The position numbers were made by a program, and so were the translations under genes. From Streptomyces griseoruber (lineage in GTDB: Bacteria > Actinomycetota > Actinomycetes > Streptomycetales > Streptomycetaceae): 64,000 nucleotides of DNA. Positions 11,041-18,688 of this stretch are shown in pieces; position 1 is the stretch's first letter; each line of letters starts with the position of its first letter. The stretch spans positions 435,862-499,861 of the forward strand of contig NZ_KQ948765.1 in NCBI RefSeq assembly GCF_001514205.1, written 5' to 3'. The notes beneath the pieces were generated by a model. The model was not told the origin of the DNA, did no database searches, and saw only the letters and a program-made list of their open reading frames with translations.

Positions 11041-11249
11041 GCCGCACCCGCACGCTGCGCGTCGACCGCATCGCCTGCACGGGGCAGGGCCTGTGCGCCG
11101 AACTCCTCCCAGAGCTGATCGACCTCGACGAATGGGGATACCCGGTCCTCAAGGACACGACCGTCCCCGACCGGCTGCGTGCCCATGCCCGCCGGGCCGT
11201 CGCCGCCTGCCCCGTCCTCGCCCTGCACACGGACGACGACCGGACCTGA
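11037..11249 (+). CDS. 3-Cys ferredoxin
   Basis: 70-residue ferredoxin with C14, C20 and C58-P59, the three-Cys pattern of [3Fe-4S] ferredoxins common beside P450s in Streptomyces. The spacing CTGQGLC is typical. The ATG overlaps the NuoF-like stop. No P450 is nearby, so its partner is most likely the NuoF-like/ferric-reductase pair of the same operon. Confidence 0.9.
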   Translation: MSRTRTLRVDRIACTGQGLCAELLPELIDLDEWGYPVLKDTTVPDRLRAHARRAVAACPVLALHTDDDRT

Positions 11250-11273
11250 CCGGCAGGCGTCCCCACCGTCGTT

Positions 11274-11302
11274 CGGCCCTGACATCGGGCCGTTCGTCCC
11301 CT
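11274..11302 (-). promoter_or_regulatory. candidate operator, copy 2 of shared 16-bp motif
   Basis: Bases 11287-11302 (GGGCCGTTCGTCCCCT) are the exact reverse complement of 5380-5395. An overlapping inverted repeat CGGCCC-N7-GGGCCG spans 11274-11292. The site lies 74 bases before the P-type ATPase start, a normal operator or activator position. Confidence 0.5.
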
Positions 11303-11375
11303 GCCGGATCCGCCGCCGTCACGATGTGATGGACGGGGAGCGGAGGTCGCCGCGACAGACGGACCGAGGTGCGCC

Positions 11376-13715
11376 ATGGACCATCCGACCAGCCCCACTC
11401 CCGCCGCGCGGCTGAGCCGCCTGGCCGGCTCCGTCGTCTCCCCTCGGCTGGAGCCTGCGTTGCTGGCCGTCACCGCAGCGGCGCTGACGGCCGGCGGCGT
11501 CGCCTGGCTCGTCGGGGACGACAGCCTCGCGGACCTGTTCTGGGGCCTGGGCACGGTGTCCGCCGTCGTACCGGCGGTGGGATGGGTGCTGGCCGCGCTG
11601 CGGCAGGGGCACGCGGGCGTGGACCTGATCGCCGTGCTGGCGCTCGGCGGCACCCTGGCCGTGGGCGAGTACCTGGCCGGGGCGCTGATCGCGCTGATGC
11701 TCGCCACCGGCCGCACCCTCGAAGCCGCCGCCCAGCGGCGTGCCTCCCACGACCTGCGCGCCCTGCTCGAACACGCACCGCGCTCGGCACGCCGCCGTAC
11801 CGATGTCGGGGTGGACACGGTGCCGCTGGCCGAGGTCGGTGTCGGCGACCTGCTCGTCGTGGGACCCGGCGAGGTGGTCCCCGTGGACGGCCGGGTGGAG
11901 AGCACCGCCGCCGTCCTCGACGAATCGGTGCTCACCGGTGAGCCCCTCCAGGTCGAACGGCCGCAGGGCGAAACGGTCCGCAGCGGCGTGGTCAACGCGG
12001 GCGGCGCCTTCGAACTGCGCGCGACCGCGACCGAGCGGGACAGCACCTACGCGGGCATCGTGCGGCTGGCCCGGCAGGCCGGGGCGGAGTCCGCGCCCGT
12101 GGTGCGGCTCGCCGACCGCTACGCGGCCTGGTTCCTTCCGCTGTCCCTCGTGGTGGCGGGACTGGCCTGGCTGATCAGCGGCTCCGCGGTACGGGCGGTC
12201 GCCGTGCTGGTGGTCGCGACGCCGTGCCCGCTGCTGCTGGCCGCGCCGGTCGCGATCGTCTCCGGCCTCTCCCGGGCCTCCCGCCTCGGCGTGGTCATCC
12301 GCGACGGCGGCGCCCTGGAGAACCTCGGCCGCGCCCGCACGCTCCTGCTGGACAAGACCGGGACCCTCACCGGCGGCCGCCCCCGTGTCCTGGACGTGAC
12401 AGCAGCTCCCGGCCGTAGGCCCGCGGAGGTGCTCCGCCTGGCGGCGTCCCTCGACCAGTACTCGCCGCACGTCCTCGCCCGGGCCATCGTCGACACGGCC
12501 CACGAACGCAAGCTGGAGCTGTCGGTTCCGTCGGACGTCACCGAGGAACCCGGACGGGGCGCCTCGGGCACCGTGGACGGGCACGAGGTCTGCGTCGGCC
12601 GCGTCGACACCTCGGAGGTACGGCCGTCCTGGGCCAGGGCCGTCGACAACCGCGCGCTTCTCGACGGGGCGGCCGTCGCCTGGCTGACCGTCGACGGAAA
12701 ACCGGCCGGCGCCGTCCTCCTGCGCGACCCCGTACGCCCCGACGCGCCCCGCACCCTGCGCCACCTGCGGGCGGCGGGCATCGAACGGCTGCTGATGCTC
12801 ACCGGCGACCGCGCCGAACCCGCCCACGAGGTCGCCGCGGTCCTCGGCCTCGACGCCGTGCGCGCCGAGCTCGGCCCGGCCGACAAGGTCGCCGTCGTGC
12901 GCGCCGAACGCGAACGCGCGGTCACCGTGATGGTCGGCGACGGCGTCAACGACGCCCCCGCCCTCGCCGCGGCCGACATCGGGGTGGCCATGGGGGCACA
13001 CGGCTCCACCGCCTCCTCCGAGGCCGCCGACATCGTCCTGACCACCGATCGCGTCGACCGCCTGGCCGACGCAGTCGCCATCGCCGTTCGAGCCCGGCGC
13101 ATCGCCGTGCAGAGCGCGCTGGGCGGCATGCTGATGTCGCTGGCCGCCATGGCCGCGGCCGCGTTCGGCCTCCTCCCGCCGGCCGTCGGCGCCCTGCTCC
13201 AGGAAGGCATCGACATCGCGGTCATCCTCAACGCCCTGCGCGCCCTGCGCGTCGAGCAGACCGTGCGGCCGGCCCTCACCCCCGCAGCCGAGGCACTCAT
13301 CCACCGCTTCGCGGCAGAGCACGACGACCTCCAGGACGTGCTCGAAGCCGTACGCGACGCCGCGGACCGGCTCTCCGACAGCCCCGGCTCCAAGGCCCTC
13401 GCGGCCGTCGAGGAGACCCACCGGCTGCTCACCGAGCGGCTGCTGCCCCACGAATACGCCGAGGAGCACCAGCTCTATCCGGCCCTCGCCCCCGCCCTGG
13501 GCGGACCCGAGGCCACCGCCACCATGAGCCGTGCGCACACCGAGATCGAACGCCTCTCCCGCCGCATCGCCACCCATCTGCGACTGGCCCACGCCGACGG
13601 CGGCCTCACGCCCGGCCAACTCGACGACCTGCGCTCCTGCCTCTACGGACTGAACACCGTCCTGCGGCTGCACTTCACGCAGGAAGAGGAGAACTACTTC
13701 TCGCTGGCCCCGTGA
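11376..13715 (+). CDS. P1B-type metal ATPase with C-terminal hemerythrin domain
   Basis: 779 residues. The P-type core has the membrane metal motif TPCPL near 281, phosphorylation site DKTGTLT near 325, TGDR near 475 and hinge GDGVNDAP near 521. There is no N-terminal metal-binding domain (no CxxC). Residues about 640-779 form a hemerythrin-like four-helix bundle with HRFAAEHDD, LLPHEYAEEH, SRAHTE and LRLHFTQEEEN supplying His/Glu ligands. TPCPL plus a C-terminal hemerythrin is the layout described for P1B-5 ATPases, thought to move Ni/Fe/Co and to sense O2 or iron. ATG at 11376 has GAGG about 6 bases upstream. The shared 16-bp motif lies in its promoter. Confidence 0.94.
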   Translation: MDHPTSPTPAARLSRLAGSVVSPRLEPALLAVTAAALTAGGVAWLVGDDSLADLFWGLGTVSAVVPAVGWVLAALRQGHAGVDLIAVLALGGTLAVGEYLAGALIALMLATGRTLEAAAQRRASHDLRALLEHAPRSARRRTDVGVDTVPLAEVGVGDLLVVGPGEVVPVDGRVESTAAVLDESVLTGEPLQVERPQGETVRSGVVNAGGAFELRATATERDSTYAGIVRLARQAGAESAPVVRLADRYAAWFLPLSLVVAGLAWLISGSAVRAVAVLVVATPCPLLLAAPVAIVSGLSRASRLGVVIRDGGALENLGRARTLLLDKTGTLTGGRPRVLDVTAAPGRRPAEVLRLAASLDQYSPHVLARAIVDTAHERKLELSVPSDVTEEPGRGASGTVDGHEVCVGRVDTSEVRPSWARAVDNRALLDGAAVAWLTVDGKPAGAVLLRDPVRPDAPRTLRHLRAAGIERLLMLTGDRAEPAHEVAAVLGLDAVRAELGPADKVAVVRAERERAVTVMVGDGVNDAPALAAADIGVAMGAHGSTASSEAADIVLTTDRVDRLADAVAIAVRARRIAVQSALGGMLMSLAAMAAAAFGLLPPAVGALLQEGIDIAVILNALRALRVEQTVRPALTPAAEALIHRFAAEHDDLQDVLEAVRDAADRLSDSPGSKALAAVEETHRLLTERLLPHEYAEEHQLYPALAPALGGPEATATMSRAHTEIERLSRRIATHLRLAHADGGLTPGQLDDLRSCLYGLNTVLRLHFTQEEENYFSLAP

Positions 13716-14049
13716 GAGCGCCCTGGCCGCCCGGCGACCGCGTCCAGGCGCAGCCCTCGCGGTCACGGGGCCGGGACGGGGCCGGGCACGGGGCCGGGCA
13801 CGGGGCCGGGCATGGGGCCGGGGCGGCGGGGGGCGCGAACAACCAGGTGCGTCCCTCCACCACGGTCCGTTGCGTGTCCGGCAGCAGCCGGTCGAGGATT
13901 CGGGCGTCGGACGGCCGGTCCGTCCCGGTGCGCCATCCCGTAGAGACCCCTTCGCCCCAGGGGGGCCGCGCTCATGAACGCCGGTGCGGCCGGCCCGAGG
14001 GCGACCGGATACAGTGCGCGAGAAGGCAGCCCGGTCAGGGAGGGGAAGC
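13716..14049. other. intergenic region with GC-rich tandem repeat
   Basis: 334 bases between the ATPase and the metallophosphoesterase with no supportable gene. It includes the tandem repeat at 13767-13823 and the leader of the phosphoesterase gene, where AGGGGAA precedes the GTG at 14050. A small leftward frame with Cys-Pro repeats is only a translation of the tandem repeat. Confidence 0.5.
13767..13823. repeat. 12-bp tandem repeat GGGGCCGGGCAC
   Basis: Three consecutive 12-base units at 13778-13813 (the last ends CAT), flanked by partial copies at 13767 and 13814. It is intergenic, purely G/C apart from one base per unit, and likely to vary by slippage. No function is apparent. Confidence 0.85.
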
Positions 14050-15270
14050 GTGACCGACACCAGCGACACCCGACCCGTCGACAGCGAAGCGCAAGCGCCG
14101 CGGCGGAGCCGACTGAGCCGCCTGATGCGCTACATCCCCCTGGTCGCCCCCGTGCTGCTGTGGACCGTCCCCTGCTGGGTGCTCCTGTACACCGGCCAGC
14201 ACTGGCCGCTGCCCGTCACCCTCGCCGGCACCGCCCTGTTCGCCCTCGGTCTCGTCGGTATGCCGCTCGCGATGGTGCGCGGCCACGGCCGGCGCCAGCA
14301 GGACCGGGCGGCGATCTTCGGTGACACCCTGCTGGGCACCAGCTGGGTCCTGTTCACCTGGTCCGTTCTGCTCGGCGTCCTGCTGCGGATCGCCCTGGCC
14401 GTGGCCGGCGTCGGCGCGGGCCAGGACCGGGCCCGAATCGTCACGTGGGCCGTCCTCGGCACCACCGCCGTACTGCTCACCTGGGGGTACGCCGAGGCCC
14501 GCCGCGTGCCACGGGTACGCCGGCTCGACGTGCGACTCCCACGGCTGGGTGCCGGGTTGGACGGCCTCCGCGTCGTCCTCATCACCGACACCCACTACGG
14601 TCCCCTCGATCGCGCGCGCTGGTCGGCACGGGTGTGCGAGACCGTGAACACCCTGGAAGCCGACCTGGTCTGCCACACCGGCGACATCGCGGACGGCACG
14701 GCCGAACGCCGCCGCGCCCAGGCCGCCCCACTCGGAACGGTGCAGGCGACCCGGGCCCGGGTCTACGTCACCGGCAACCACGAGTACTACAGCGAGGCCC
14801 AGGGCTGGGTCGACCTGATGGACGAGCTGGGCTGGGAGCCGCTGCGCAACCGCCATCTGCTGCTCGAACGCGGAGGCGACACCCTCGTGGTCGCCGGCGT
14901 GGACGACGTCACCGCCGAGTCCTCCGGCCTGGCAGGCCACCGCGCCCACCTCGCCGGAGCCCTGAACGGCACGGACCCCGACCTACCCGTCCTGCTCCTG
15001 GCCCACCAGCCCAAGTTCATCGACCGGGCAGCAGCCGCCGGCATCGACCTCCAGCTCTCCGGCCACACCCACGGCGGCCAGATCTGGCCCTTCCACCATC
15101 TCGTCCGCATCGACCAGCCCGCCCTCGCCGGTCTCACCCACCACGGCCCCCGCACCCTCCTCTACACCAGCCGCGGCACCGGCTTCTGGGGCCCGCCGTT
15201 CCGCGTCTTCGCCCCCAGCGAGATCACCCTGCTCGTCCTCCGCTCCCCGCACCCGCCCGCCTCGCCGTAG
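14050..15270 (+). CDS. membrane metallophosphoesterase (YkuE/calcineurin-like)
   Basis: 406 residues. About four N-terminal membrane helices (roughly 25-160) precede a calcineurin-like phosphoesterase domain. Its metal motifs are ITDTHYG near 178, TGDIADG near 210, GNHEYY near 241, LLAHQP near 317 and SGHTHGGQ near 337. The ligand set is complete, so it should be an active binuclear metallophosphoesterase. Relatives act on phospholipid- or UDP-linked substrates at the membrane; the substrate here is unknown. The GTG at 14050 is preferred because AGGGGAA lies just upstream and protein character begins there. Confidence 0.9.
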   Translation: MTDTSDTRPVDSEAQAPRRSRLSRLMRYIPLVAPVLLWTVPCWVLLYTGQHWPLPVTLAGTALFALGLVGMPLAMVRGHGRRQQDRAAIFGDTLLGTSWVLFTWSVLLGVLLRIALAVAGVGAGQDRARIVTWAVLGTTAVLLTWGYAEARRVPRVRRLDVRLPRLGAGLDGLRVVLITDTHYGPLDRARWSARVCETVNTLEADLVCHTGDIADGTAERRRAQAAPLGTVQATRARVYVTGNHEYYSEAQGWVDLMDELGWEPLRNRHLLLERGGDTLVVAGVDDVTAESSGLAGHRAHLAGALNGTDPDLPVLLLAHQPKFIDRAAAAGIDLQLSGHTHGGQIWPFHHLVRIDQPALAGLTHHGPRTLLYTSRGTGFWGPPFRVFAPSEITLLVLRSPHPPASP

Positions 15271-15361
15271 CAGTGCGCGGGCCGCCCCAGCCACTGCGCT
15301 TCGCCGTGCTCGCGGGCCAGGAATCGGTGGCCGGTCCCGATGATCGTCCAGCGTGACCATG

Positions 15362-16018
15362 TCAGTCGGGGCCGCTCCAGTCGAAGGGGAAGTACTTGCT
15401 GGACCTGCCGCTGCGGCTCCAGCTGAAGCCGAAGGCGTCGGCCTGATCGGCGGTGGACCGGCCCCAGGTGGCGATCTGTCCCGGGCCGACCTCGGCACCG
15501 GGGGCGTTGTGGACCTGGACCCGTGCCCCCTCGGCCGTGGTGGGACCGGTGAGGGCCTCGGCGCGGGCGGTCACCCGGCCGGGAATCTCAGCGCGCCACG
15601 CCCCCAGGTCCTCGTCCACCTCGACGGTGATCGGAGCGACGTCCATGCCGCGTATCTCGGGTCCGAAGACCTCGACGAACTGCTGTGGCCAGCCGCCGGC
15701 CTCCCCGCCGAAGATCGCGCCGAGTGCGGCGCGCTGCTGGTCGTCGGCGCGCTCGTCGACGAAGACGGCGGCATACGGGTCCGTGTGCTCGCCGGTCCAC
15801 ACGTTGCCGGTGAAGGACCCGAGCATCAGGACGTTCAGATCGTCGAGCCGGACATCCCCGAACCGTCCCTCGCGGATGTGCCAGGCCAGCACGCCCTCGC
15901 AATCGCCCTCGGACGGGGGCTGGGCGAATGTGCACGGGCAGGGTATGGCGCAGTTGCAGGTGTCGAACCAGTCGCCGACCACGTGCCAGGGCGGGCTGCT
16001 GGTGGTCTGCTCAGCCAT
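15362..16018 (-). CDS. DUF1326 domain protein
   Basis: 218 residues, matching the DUF1326 family: N-terminal GDWFDTCNCAIPCPCTFAQPP with a Cys cluster near 18-29, then GNVWTGEHTD and the conserved WSRSGRSSKYFPFDWSG C-terminus. The ATG at 16018 has an excellent ribosome site (GGAGGAG). It is divergent from a DUF2182 membrane protein, a pairing often seen in actinobacteria and proteobacteria. The Cys-rich start suggests metal or thiol chemistry; no activity is established to my knowledge. Confidence 0.9.
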   Translation of the reverse strand: MAEQTTSSPPWHVVGDWFDTCNCAIPCPCTFAQPPSEGDCEGVLAWHIREGRFGDVRLDDLNVLMLGSFTGNVWTGEHTDPYAAVFVDERADDQQRAALGAIFGGEAGGWPQQFVEVFGPEIRGMDVAPITVEVDEDLGAWRAEIPGRVTARAEALTGPTTAEGARVQVHNAPGAEVGPGQIATWGRSTADQADAFGFSWSRSGRSSKYFPFDWSGPD

Positions 16019-16267
16019 CTCGCTCCTCCTCTCCGCTATACGGAGCGGCGTCACTTCCAGGGTGCTCCTCGCCGGCGCGAAAGCGAAGCGGCCATCGGAG
16101 GCGGGCAAGGGGAGCCGGGAGGCGCTGATGGGGACGCCGGCACGCGTACGCCGCCCGGGTCCCGGTCCTCCGGCTTTTGAGGCCGTCGATTCTGTGATCT
16201 GCTGGAGATGTCCTCGAAAGTGCTCATCGCGGTCACCGAAGCGGCGGGGGTCCTTGGGAGGCATGCC
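16019..16267. promoter_or_regulatory. divergent control region DUF1326/DUF2182
   Basis: About 250 bases between divergently read partner genes. It contains the GGAGGAG site for the leftward gene and GGGAGG (16256-16261) six bases before the GTG at 16268 for the rightward gene. No clear operator palindrome was found. Confidence 0.5.
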
Positions 16268-17098
16268 GTGCCGCATCTCCGGCTCGCCCCGCCGGAGCCC
16301 ACCCGGCCCGGGGTCCTGCTGCCGAGGCGTGATCTGGCCCTCGGCTGGCTTCTCCTGACCCTGCTCGCCGTTCTGGCGTGGGTGCTCACGGCCGCGCAGT
16401 CCCGTGACATGGGGACGGAGCCGGGCACCATGGGTCTGGCGCTCCCGCTCTTCCTGCTCCTGTGGGTGGTCATGATGGCGGCGATGATGCTGCCGTCGCT
16501 GGCACCCGTGGCTCTCACCTGGGTACAGGCGATCAACCGCGGTACCGCGGGCCGCGTCCGCGCGCTGCGCCTCACCGAATTCGTCGGCGGCTATCTGCTG
16601 GCCTGGGCCGGCTTCGGACTGCTGGTGTACGGGGCCCTGGCGGCGACGGGGCACCTGGTCGACGCGCACCCCGAGTCGGGGCGCTGGATCGGCGCGGGCG
16701 CGTTCCTGCTGGCGGGAGTCCAGCAGTTCGGGCCGCTGAAGCGGGTCTGTCTGCGGCACTGCCGCAGCCCGATGTTCCAGCTGATGCGGTACGCGCGGTT
16801 CCGGCCGTGGGCGAAGGATCTGCGGGTGGGCGCGCACCACGGGCTCTACTGCGTCGGCTGCTGCTGGGGGCTGATGATCGTCCTGATCCCGCTCGGCGTG
16901 ATGAACGTGGCGGCGATGGCGGGACTGGCGGCGGTGATCTTCCTGGAGAAGCTGTGGCGGGGCGGCCCCTGGCTCAGCTGGGCGGTGGGTGTCGCCCTCC
17001 TCGTCCTGGCCGTGCTCGCCCCGTTCCAGGACTGGCTGCTGCCGGGTCTGCAGATGTCGGGTCCGTCGATGGACCAGATGCTGGGTGCGGCGCCCTGA
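16268..17098 (+). CDS. DUF2182 membrane protein
   Basis: 276-residue membrane protein with about seven helices and the DUF2182 hallmark LLWVVMMAAMMLPSLAP near 65-80, then KxxCLxHCRSP near 160 and GLYCVGCCWGLM near 197. Met- and Cys-rich helices facing the membrane suggest metal handling. An ATG 60 bases upstream is in frame but has its GGAG directly abutting it. The GTG at 16268 has GGGAGG at ideal spacing, so I chose it. It partners with the divergent DUF1326 gene. Confidence 0.88.
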   Translation: MPHLRLAPPEPTRPGVLLPRRDLALGWLLLTLLAVLAWVLTAAQSRDMGTEPGTMGLALPLFLLLWVVMMAAMMLPSLAPVALTWVQAINRGTAGRVRALRLTEFVGGYLLAWAGFGLLVYGALAATGHLVDAHPESGRWIGAGAFLLAGVQQFGPLKRVCLRHCRSPMFQLMRYARFRPWAKDLRVGAHHGLYCVGCCWGLMIVLIPLGVMNVAAMAGLAAVIFLEKLWRGGPWLSWAVGVALLVLAVLAPFQDWLLPGLQMSGPSMDQMLGAAP

Positions 17099-17168
17099 CT
17101 GGCTGTCGATCAGTCCTGGTGAGTCCCTTCCCCCTCAAGCGCGGGCACGCCGAGGACCCCCTGGGCAA

Positions 17169-17183
17169 TACCCCCTGGGGGTA
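17169..17183. promoter_or_regulatory. CsoR-type operator-like palindrome
   Basis: TACCCCCTGGGGGTA is a perfect inverted repeat around one central base, 44 bases upstream of the permease ATG. A/T-flanked G/C tracts of this form are the signature of CsoR/RcnR/CstR-family operators (Cu(I), Ni/Co or persulfide sensors), including Streptomyces CsoR sites. No csoR-like gene is in the window, so regulation would be in trans. Confidence 0.7.
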
Positions 17184-17227
17184 GGGTTTCGGCCGACACC
17201 AGAGACACCTCGGGAAGGGGTGGGTCC

Positions 17228-18382
17228 ATGGAGGCGATCGGGCACGCGTTGTCCATTGCCGGGTCGATGACCTGGGAGGTCACCTGGGCGCTGATCCTCG
17301 GCTTCACGCTCTCCGCCGTCGTGCAGGCCGTGGTGCGCCGCTCCACGGTCGTACGGCTGCTCGGTGACGACCGGCCACGCACCCTCGCCGTGTCCGCCGG
17401 GCTCGGCGCGGCCTCGTCCTCCTGCTCCTACGCGGCCGTGGCCCTCGCGCGCTCCCTCTTCCGCAAGGGCGCGGACTTCACGGCGGCGATGGCCTTCGAG
17501 ATCGCCTCCACCAACCTGGTGATCGAACTCGGCGTGATCCTGGCCCTGTTGATGGGCTGGCAGTTCACGGCCGCGGAGTTCGTCGGCGGCCCGGTCATGA
17601 TCGTCGTACTCGCCGCGCTGTTCCGGATCCTCCTGCGCGAGCGGCTGCTGCGCCAGGCCCGGGAACAGGCCGAACGCGGCGTGGCGGGATCGATGGAGGG
17701 CCATGCGGCGATGGACATGTCCTTGCGGGGCGAGGGCGGCTTCGCGCGCAGGCTGTTCTCGCGGGACGGCTTCACGTCCGTCTCGCACATCTTCGTCATG
17801 GAGTGGGCGGCGATCCTGCGTGACCTGGTGGCCGGACTCCTGATCGCGGGGGCGATCGCCGCCTGGGTGCCGGACGAGTTCTGGCAGACGTTCTTCCTGG
17901 CGGACCATCCGCTCGCCGCCAAGCTGATCGGGCCGCTCGTCGGACCGCTGGTGGCGATCGCGACGTTCGTCTGCTCCATCGGCAACGTGCCACTGGCCGT
18001 AGTGCTGTGGAAGGGCGGGATCAGCTTCGGCGGCGTGATCGCCTTCATCTACGCCGACCTGCTGATCCTCCCGATCCTCAACATCTACCGGAAGTACTAC
18101 GGCATCCGGATGGCCGTGTTCCTCCTGGTCACCTTCTTCGCGGCGATGGCGGTCGCCGGGTATGCCGTCGAGTTCGTCTTCGGTGGACTGGGTCTGGTCC
18201 CCGACCAGGCGGACGCGAGGATCCCCGAGGAAGGGATCACCTGGAACTACACCACCTGGCTCAACATCGCCTTCCTGCTGCTGGCCGCGGCCCTGCTCGT
18301 ACGGTTCTGGCGCACCGGGGGCCCGGCCATGCTGCGGATGATGGGCGAGGCGCCCGACGGCACTGGAACCACGGGGAGATGA
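17228..18382 (+). CDS. ArsP/DUF318-type permease
   Basis: 384 residues, about 8-9 membrane helices, of the permease family PF03773. Marks are GLGAASSSCSYAAVALARSLF near 58-76 with a helix-embedded Cys, FEIASTNLVIELG near 95, a His/Met-containing loop around 160-170 (HAAMDM), and FVCSIGNVPLAVVLW near 245. Family members export organoarsenicals or other soft-metal species. The CsoR-like palindrome in its promoter suggests copper, nickel/cobalt or sulfane-sulfur control instead. ATG at 17228 is preceded by GAAGGGG. Confidence 0.88.
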   Translation: MEAIGHALSIAGSMTWEVTWALILGFTLSAVVQAVVRRSTVVRLLGDDRPRTLAVSAGLGAASSSCSYAAVALARSLFRKGADFTAAMAFEIASTNLVIELGVILALLMGWQFTAAEFVGGPVMIVVLAALFRILLRERLLRQAREQAERGVAGSMEGHAAMDMSLRGEGGFARRLFSRDGFTSVSHIFVMEWAAILRDLVAGLLIAGAIAAWVPDEFWQTFFLADHPLAAKLIGPLVGPLVAIATFVCSIGNVPLAVVLWKGGISFGGVIAFIYADLLILPILNIYRKYYGIRMAVFLLVTFFAAMAVAGYAVEFVFGGLGLVPDQADARIPEEGITWNYTTWLNIAFLLLAAALLVRFWRTGGPAMLRMMGEAPDGTGTTGR

Positions 18383-18490
18383 TCTCGCGGTAGTCGTATG
18401 CGCCGCCGACGAGGTTCGCGGCCACCGTGGCGGACTGGCCGAGCACGATGGGCGCGGTCGGGGAGACGTACATGACCTTGTCGTACGAAG
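18383..18490 (-). pseudogene. orphan coding fragment, family not recognised
   Basis: On the minus strand about 35 codons read like real protein (AASYDKVMYVSPTAPIVLG, then QSATVAANLVGGAYDYREIIS). Composition is low in Arg/Pro, unlike the usual shadow frames, and there is no start or continuation at either side. It may be the remnant of a gene lost by deletion between the permease and the stress protein. I do not recognise the parent family. Confidence 0.3.
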
Positions 18491-18688
18491 CGGCGCCCCG
18501 CCCTCACTGTCCCCGTCGGGACTCGCCGGAGTCCTGTCGGGTCCACATGCGCCGCGGAGGGAATTGAGGTACTTCTCGAAGGGACAGAACGCCGCGGACC
18601 CGGCATGTCGACGACGATGTCGCACCAGGTGCGCCACGGGACTCGCTCACCGTCGTATCCAGCTTCGTACGAGACGGAGGCCGCCGCC
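18491..18688. other. leader region of the universal stress protein gene
   Basis: About 200 bases with no gene. It includes GTCCC-CGTC-GGGAC around 18508-18521, an inverted repeat that may be a regulatory site, and ACGGAGG 8 bases before the ATG at 18689. Confidence 0.4.

Noticed and set aside
11037..11249. Ferredoxin as partner of a cytochrome P450
   Set aside because: No P450 is in the window; overlap with the NuoF-like gene ties it to that operon.
13767..13823. Possible CRISPR array
   Set aside because: Repeat units are contiguous 12-mers without spacers, and no cas genes are present.
13675..13863. Small leftward frame with repeated Cys-Pro-Ala-Pro
   Set aside because: It is a direct reading of the intergenic 12-bp tandem repeat and overlaps the ATPase end; no ribosome site or homology.
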